NCBI RefSeq assembly: GCF_029873635.1
Contig: NC_080428.1
Location: 68,815,601-68,879,600 of the forward strand
Direction: 5' to 3'
Origin: Malania oleifera
Lineage: Eukaryota > Streptophyta > Magnoliopsida > Santalales > Ximeniaceae
Length of the DNA: 64,000 nucleotides
Shown: positions 58,420-64,000 of the stretch, piece after piece
Numbering within the stretch: position 1 is the stretch's first letter
Layout: the number at the start of each line of letters is the position of its first letter
Notes under the pieces: model-generated
What the model saw: the letters and a program-made list of their open reading frames with translations, nothing else
Told to the model about the DNA's origin: nothing
Database searches by the model: none
Position numbers and translations under genes: made by a program

Positions 58420-58641
58420 TGTTAGGTTATTTTTTTTAGATGTATATAGATGTAGAAACTCTGGTATATTATTGAGGAGTTGATATTATTTTTGTTGTGT
58501 AATTGATTTAAAGTCAGGTTCAGGTAAATGGAACACGTGGCACCCAGGCCCCACTTGGCAGGTTCAGGGCGTCACGAGATGGTAGCAAAGATATATTTCA
58601 AATAACACTCCGGACCCTAGTTTCGGGTTCGAGGCGTTACA

Positions 58642-58974
58642 CTTGCAGTCCTTCAATCACGTGTACTTGTGGAGGACAAAAAGATCTAAAAGAAAAGGAG
58701 GAAATGATTAGGCTAGGATAATTCCTTATGGGATTGAATAAGACATACTATGTTGTGTGAAGGCAAATCAAGTTAATGCTCCCTCTACCAATTGTCAAAA
58801 AGGCATATTCACTTCTACGTGAAGAAGAAAAGCAGCAAGGACTTACTGAGGCCAAGGGTACTGATTTCATTCATGTCATGAGTATCAAAACTTATGACAA
58901 CTCTAAAGAATCATAGTCTGATGCTTAACGACAACACAGACATTGGTCATCCCCTTATTCCAGGTCACCACAAG
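58642..58974 (+). pseudogene. Copia gag, middle part
   Basis: Resumes with CSPSITCTCGG, then a FLMGLNKTYY segment and PLPIVKKAYSLLREEEKQ, the conserved C-half of copia gag. Several stops (for example TAA before FLMGL). Confidence 0.8.
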
Positions 58975-59557
58975 TAGGGGTGTACAAAAATTACCGAAAA
59001 ATTGAAAATCAGATCGAAACCGAATCGAAACCATAAATGGTTTGATTTTTCGATTTTTGGTTTCGATTGCGGTTTTCAAAAATAAAAAATTTTCGGTTTC
59101 AGTTTCGATTTTATGTTGAAACCGAACCGAAAAAAATCAAAAAACTAATTTATGTAAGATATATATATAGCCATATAGCATGCAATATAGCCATATAACC
59201 ACTATAGAAAATAAAAATCTTCAATAAATTTTTAAGAACTTAATGAAAAATAAAGGTTATTTTTGTTAAAAGTGCCCAACAAATTTTATTTTGTTAAAAT
59301 TATGAGTCCCTATAAAAAAATTAAAATGCTCAATAAATTTTCAACAACTTTATAAAAAATAAAGGCTATTTTTTTTTGTTAAAAAAAATCAGTTTAAAAC
59401 CGAAAAACCGCAACCGAACCGCCACATTTTCGGTTTTCAATTAAAGCATAATTTTGGTTCGGTTTTGGTTTCGGGTCGGAAATCCCAAAACCAAAAATTT
59501 CGGTTCGATTTTTCGTTTTGGCCAAAACCGAACCGCACGGAACCATGTACAGTCCTA
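58975..59557. mobile_element. hAT-type MITE in copia gag
   Basis: 583 bp, ends TAGGGGTGTACA and (reversed) TAGGACTGTACA, flanked by a perfect 8-bp TSD ACCACAAG (58967-58974 and 59558-59565). Inverted GAAACCGAA/TTCGGTTTC-rich sequence at both ends, AT-rich centre, no coding. An 8-bp TSD and TAGGG-type TIR fit hAT. Confidence 0.88.
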
Positions 59558-59565
59558 ACCACAAG

Positions 59566-60160
59566 GCACTAGAAAATCTCTACTATGTTCTTATTGTGAG
59601 GGCACAACTCACAATGTGGATCGTTGTTACTACTTGAATGGATTCCCAATTGGTCACAAGCTCCATGGCAAAGATGTCCAACGAAGCAAAAAACCTACTA
59701 CACATCAAACCAGTGCTGAGATGCATCAACACACAATCAAGATACCAATAGAATAGACTTCTCAATTCACCTTTGAAGAGATTGCCCAAATAAAAGCCTT
59801 TTTTTCGTAGTGGTAAAAATTCTACCAAAGCAAACTATATAGGTATCTCTGCCCCCTTTCTGCTTATCCTTTAGGGCTCAAAGGACAGCCTTGAATCATT
59901 GGATTGTTGATAATGGTGCAACAAATCACATAGCAACTTCAGTATCTAATACCGCTCCTTTATCTTCTCAAGTTACCTTGCCCAATGGTGCATATTCTAA
60001 GATAACTAGCATTGGCTCCACACAACTCTCAGATCATATGCATTTTAAAAACATTCTATGTGCACCATCTTTCCATGTCAATTTACTATCAGTGAGTCAA
60101 CTCACAGCTGCAATGAATTTTTCAATCCATTTCTTTCCTACTTTTTGTATATTGTAGGAC
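59566..60160 (+). pseudogene. Copia gag zinc knuckle region and protease
   Basis: 59580-59640 reads as a cysteine/histidine-rich segment consistent with a zinc knuckle. At 59891-60157 comes WIVDNGATNHIATS, the copia protease active site, where the usual D-S-G is D-N-G, followed by FKNILCAPSFHVNLLSVSQLT. Frames shift in between. Confidence 0.82.
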
Positions 60161-61130
60161 CTAACTTCGAAGAAGATGATTGGTTTGGGGAAGCAGCTTA
60201 ATGGCTTGTACTACTTTGTTACTAAAGTCTGCACCACCTTCCTTCTTTGTCATCTATCATGTTGATTCTACTACAAACCTTCTATGGCACAAACAATTAG
60301 GACATCCCTCCAAGGAACCTTCACAAATTTTGAGTCATGTTATTCCTTCTCTTGTATTTGATTCTAAAAAGTATTGTGAAACTTGCCATTTGGCTAAGCA
60401 AACACGGCTACCATTTTCTTCAAGTTTTATTCGAACTTTACATTCATTTGATCTTATTCATTGATATTTGGGGACCCCTTCATAGTGTAACTCATATTGG
60501 GGCATATTATTTTTTAACCATCGTTGATGATTATACTTGATTAATGTGGATATTCTTAATGAAATTCAAATCTGAAACGCAAGGATTACTAAAAACTTGT
60601 CTCTTTTGTCAACACTCAGTTTAATTGCCAAGTTAAATGCATTCAAAGTGATTATGGCTCAGAATTCATCTCCATGAAATCTTATTATTCCAACCTTGGC
60701 ATTTTATTTCAAAGCTCTTGCCCATCTACACCTTAACAAAATGGTGTAGTTGAACGAAAACATCGACATCTTTTAAACGTTGGTAGGGCCTTGAGAATTT
60801 ATGCTAATCTTCCCTTATGTTTTTGGGGGGAGAGTTTACTTACCGTTGCCTATCTTATAAATCGTCTTCCCATCCCTACACTGCAACATAAATCCCCATA
60901 TGAAATGTTATATAACAGACCACCTATCTACTATCACTTGCGAGTTTTTGGATGTCATCTACAACCATTTCAAAAATTTGACTCTTGCGCTAGAAAGTAC
61001 ATCTTTGTCGGTTATCCTGTGGGCCAAAAAGTCTATCACTTATATGATCTCAACACTCAACAATTTTTCAAGCTATGATGTCATTTTTCATGAATCAATT
61101 TTTCCTTTTCTTGCTCCAGAAAAATGACCA
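60161..61130 (+). pseudogene. Copia GAG-pre-integrase and integrase
   Basis: LLWHKQLGHPS ... CETCHLAKQTRLPF gives the HHCC zinc domain; DIWGPLHSVTHIGAYYFLTIVDDYT carries the first catalytic D; a CIQSDYGSEFIS-like segment near 60640-60675 the second, and VERKHRHLLNV near 60750 the E. RVFGCHLQPF and KYIFVGYPVGQK close it. Broken by several stops and frame changes. Confidence 0.88.
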
Positions 61131-61139
61131 AAAAACATT

Positions 61140-61500
61140 GTTTCTCAACCTGTGATATCTGAATATATCACTGATTCACCTCCACTTACAACTCCTCCTG
61201 TTTCTTTATCATCTGAGATCACTCCTACATCATCCCCTTCTTCTCCTTCTTCCTCTATATCTCTTGATGCACCTCCTCTTTGCATAAGTGAACGTGTCAA
61301 GCAACCATCCATCCTCCTTCAAGATTTTCATTGTGGACAAGTTAGCACAATGCCATCAATTGCAACTTCAAAACAGACATCTTTGACTAAGTCAGGTACT
61401 CAATATCCTTTCAAGTGTCCTAGAACCCACCTTATATGCTCAGGTCCCAAATGGCAAGAGGCAATGCAACGTGAACTTGATGCTCTCACTACCTAAAAGA
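61140..61500 (+). pseudogene. Copia linker between integrase and RT
   Basis: Serine/proline-rich spacer (61152-61496) ending with GPKWQEAMQRELDALTT, the conserved entry to copia RT. A TAA follows. Confidence 0.8.
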
Positions 61501-62164
61501 CATGATCCTTGGTTCCCTTTCCTACTAGTCGTCACCCTATTGGCAGCAAATGGGTCTATCCTATCTTAACAATTCTAATGACAAGATTGAATGCTACAAA
61601 GCTTGATTAGTCACAAAAGTATTTTCTTAACAAGTAGGCTTGGATTACACGGAAACATTTGCTCATGTTACGAAGTTAACCATTGTTCGATGTGTTCTTG
61701 TTGTTGCTGCTGCAAGACATTGGCTATTGTATCAAATGGATGTGACCAATGCCTTCCTCCATGGTGATTTAGAGTAAAAGGTGTACATGACTCCACCACT
61801 GGGTCATTATCAACAAGGAAAGAAACTCGTATGTCGACTGCATAAGTCTCTTTATAGGCTTAATCAAGCCCCTCGAAATTGGTTTGCAAATTTTCTCATG
61901 CTATCAAAAAGGTTGGCTTTGTTCAATCACATTCATATTATTTATTTGTTTGTGAAAACTAAAGGCTCATCTATAATTATGGTGCTTATATATGTAGATG
62001 ACATAGTAATAACTGGAAATGATGCAACTGCTATACAAAGTCTCACACAATTTCTTCATCAACAATTTCATATTACAGGGCTTAGTCTTCTTGAGTATTT
62101 TATTGGGTTGGAAGTTGCAAGGTCCAAAGCAGGTTTTGTACCTCTCAACAAAAATATACTTTAG
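61501..62164 (+). pseudogene. Copia reverse transcriptase
   Basis: PIGSKWV, YTETFAHVTK, MDVTNAFLHGDL and SLYRLNQAPRNWF motifs, then LIYVDDIVITGND, the catalytic YVDD at about 61996-62007, and LLEYFIGLEVARS. The last 127 codons are open; the first part has at least three stops. Confidence 0.92.
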
Positions 62165-62823
62165 AGATCATAGATGATGTTGGATACTTGGGTGCTCAAC
62201 CATCAAACTTTCCCATGGAAATGAATCTGAAGCTAACAGATTATCAAGGTGATATGCTACATGATCCAGCTCTCTATAGGAGGTTAGTTGGACAACTAAT
62301 CTATCTCACAATTACCAGACCAGACATCACATACTCAGTTATTATTCTAAGCTAATTTATGCATGCTTTGAGAAAGCCTTATTGTGATGCTGCTCTTCGC
62401 ATTATCTAATATTTGAAAGGCAGTCCTGGTTTAGGTTTGTTGTTCTTCTCAAGCAATCCCTTTACCTTAAAGGCTTATTGTGATGCTAATTGGGAAAACT
62501 GTCCTATGATAAGAAGATCAACTACAAGTTATTGTGTGTTCTTAGGGAATTCATGGAAATAAAAGAAGCAGAAAACAATTTCAAGATCATCCTCAGAAGC
62601 TGAGTATAAGTCCATGGCAGCGGCTACCTGTGAGCTAACTTGGCTAAGATTTTTGCTCAATGATATGCAAGTTTCTACATGTGATAATCAAGTTTCTCTC
62701 CACATAACAGCAAACCCAGTATATCATGAGTGCACCAAACACATGGAACTTGATTATCATGTTGTAAGAGAAAAGATACAAGATGATCATATCATCACCG
62801 AAATTGTTCCATCTCATTTGTAG
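62165..62823 (+). pseudogene. Copia RNase H
   Basis: YRRLVGQLIYLT, RPDITYSV, GSPGLGLLF and AYCDANWENC segments followed by SRSSSEAEYKSMAAATCELTWL and an N-PVYHECTKHMELDYHVVREKI end. Stops near 62162, 62354 and 62408. A TAG at 62821 is followed by a readable tail (KDLKGNVFKELRIKLNMLD) up to the PPT. Confidence 0.9.
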
Positions 62824-62923
62824 CCGATAGATGTTTTTATGAAGGATCTTAAAGGAAATGTGTTTAAAGAATTAAGAATCAAGTTGAACATGTTGGATAT
62901 ACATGCTCCAACTTGAGAGGGAG

Positions 62924-63149
62924 TGTTAAGAGTACATTAACTTAATTTTAGAAATTGAGAGATATTATTTCATGTATATATTTAAGTGATTTGTACTCCC
63001 TTCAATTAAGGGAATTAGTTGAGATCTTTATTTTATTTTATTGCAATTTAGGATCTTAATTTACTCTTGTAAACTTATATATAGCAGTCCATTTTGACTA
63101 TCGAAAATGAACTGTGGAAGGCACAGTTTTCTGAAAACTTATTTTTTCA
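62924..63149 (+). repeat. Copia 3' LTR
   Basis: TGTTAAGAGTACATTAAC ... CTTATTTTTTCA, preceded by the polypurine tract GAGAGGGAG (62915-62923) and followed by the TSD CTATT. Confidence 0.9.
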
Positions 63150-63755
63150 CTATTCTATTTCATTTCTTATTCAAACAATCAATCTCCCTAGGAATCCTTG
63201 CTTAGTATACACCTTACCCTTTTAGGATGCACAAAGATGGCATATTCAATGCCCCGTAGTTACCCACTCCGAATGCAATTACTACATGTAAAAGGGGGTA
63301 GTCGTTTATCATTGAGGCTATCCAATTCCTAGCATTGGACCTTAACCACATGAGTAGTCTTGGGATCTAATTATACCTTGATGTAAGATTAATGGCCAAT
63401 GTAGAAAAATAGGTCCATGGAACACATACTCATAGAAACACACACGTATTTATCTTGAATAATTGGACCATTTTGGCTGAATGGCGATGCATGCCAACAC
63501 TGACCTTTTTCAATTCGGAAGATATTTAACTTTATTTTTCAAGTTGAATTCTGTCTTGATCAATCAAATTTGTTAAAGCACAATTGACCAATCAAAAGTT
63601 AACGACATAATACGATCATCCTATCCCCAACTTGGGCCAAGCTATAGACTCAATAGTTTCATTGATGAATAGGTTCACATTCACATCAATTTTTTAACTA
63701 TCCAAATAAGGAGTTAAGCCTACACCATCAACCTATTTAAAATCCTTGTAATATT
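63150..63755. other. Flank of the copia element, nothing recognised
   Basis: No open frame or TE terminus identified. Base composition is less AT-rich than the LTR regions. Together with 52594-52726 it forms the copia target locus. Confidence 0.4.
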
Positions 63756-64000
63756 TTAGAAATAATCTTCATTCTCAAGATCATTAGTATGCACTGAATC
63801 CTCGATAAGCAAAGAGTTCTTGAATTTTCCATGCTCCGCGAAGTCCCAATCTTCCCCCTTCTCAATATAATTGACTACTAAACAATCTCCTTCATAAATA
63901 ATGGGCTCAATTTCCTCTTCTTCTTTGGTGTAATCCGCTAGTAGGGAATTTTCTCCACACAAAGGATGTTGGTAGGGAGACTTGACTAGCCCCTTGACCA
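63756..64000 (-). CDS. Unrecognised open frame, running off the right edge
   Basis: Minus-strand frame open from the window edge to a stop at 63756, about 80 codons, with no ATG inside the window, so it is the C-terminal end of something larger. Sequence is acidic (TKEEEEIEPIIYEGDC, then NDLENEDYF at the end). I do not recognise a family; an internal region of another retroelement is as likely as a host gene. Confidence 0.3.
   Translation of the reverse strand, partial: VKGLVKSPYQHPLCGENSLLADYTKEEEEIEPIIYEGDCLVVNYIEKGEDWDFAEHGKFKNSLLIEDSVHTNDLENEDYF

Larger units (their letters stand above)
53469..58641 (+). mobile_element. Gypsy solo LTR inserted in copia gag (with nested LTR)
   Basis: TGTAGTGATCC start and GGCGTTACA end, flanked by a perfect 5-bp TSD CTTGC (53464-53468 and 58642-58646). 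Without the nested insertion it is about 2.6 kb. Contains (TA)n at 53597-53648 and blocks shared with the E2 LTR (CTTCGGGCCGCACAACC near 54901, CCCTGATAGGTATCAGATG near 55288). The block around 55257-55390 is partly duplicated at 55437-55530. No PBS or pol, hence a solo LTR. Confidence 0.9.
52732..63149 (+). mobile_element. Ty1/copia retrotransposon with short LTRs, decayed and interrupted
   Basis: 5' LTR 52732-52949 (218 bp) and 3' LTR 62924-63149 (226 bp) share most of their sequence and end TTATTTTTTCA. PBS TGGTATCAAAGCA follows at 52950; PPT GAGAGGGAG precedes the 3' LTR. Flanks CTTTT (52727-52731) and CTATT (63150-63154) form a probable 5-bp TSD with one change. Order gag-PR-IN-RT-RH is that of Ty1/copia. 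Gag is split by a 5173-bp gypsy solo LTR and a 583-bp MITE; without them the element is about 4.6 kb. Confidence 0.92.

Overview
This window is nuclear DNA of a flowering plant, probably a eudicot. It is AT-rich and dominated by nested LTR retrotransposons. PBS sites match plant initiator-Met tRNA, and there is a single intact plant gene, an F-box/kelch protein of the SKIP11 family. No tRNA, rRNA or CRISPR array was seen. The species cannot be named from the sequence.

Layout. (1) 1-21644 is one nest. A minus-strand Ty3/gypsy chromovirus (Tekay/Del-like, E1) runs off the left edge; its internal part is 1-2608 and its 5' LTR starts at 21644. That LTR was opened by a copia-type solo LTR at 3336-4857 and by a second copia-type LTR at 6023-20908 (TSD CATAA). 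The second LTR was opened by a near-complete plus-strand Tekay-like element E2 at 6432-19217 (TSD TAAAT). E2's own 5' LTR holds a further solo LTR at 8742-10979. (2) 21645-34673 is the low-copy island: the SKIP11-like gene on the minus strand (CDS 30599-32362, inferred 5'UTR intron), a Tourist-like MITE, short tandem repeats and a stray gypsy fragment. (3) 34674-48496 is a threefold tandem segmental duplication. Each unit starts with the same host sequence. Units 1 and 2 end in the same truncated gypsy element; unit 3 has the insertion site empty and runs into an intact LTR. (4) 48417-52588 holds two copia-type solo LTRs, one inside the other. (5) 52732-63149 is a decayed Ty1/copia element with short LTRs. 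Its gag is split by a gypsy solo LTR (TSD CTTGC), which holds another solo LTR (TSD TGTTA), and by a 583-bp hAT-type MITE (8-bp TSD). (6) 63150-64000 is unassigned, with one open frame leaving the window.

Working parts. Only the F-box gene looks functional: an SCF-type adaptor with a kelch propeller and, unusually, several EAR-like motifs in its N-terminus. All retroelement reading frames carry stops, mostly of the CAG-to-TAG, CGA-to-TGA and TGG-to-TAG kind.

Most interesting signal. Nearly every long LTR here carries a cluster of a short palindromic motif just upstream of its putative TATA box. The motif differs between families (GGTCGACCGAACC, TTCAGACGTCTGAA, TTCGTCGACGAA, GTGGGCCCCAC) but its position is similar. 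One of these modules is shared, spacers included, between a copia-type and a gypsy-type LTR.
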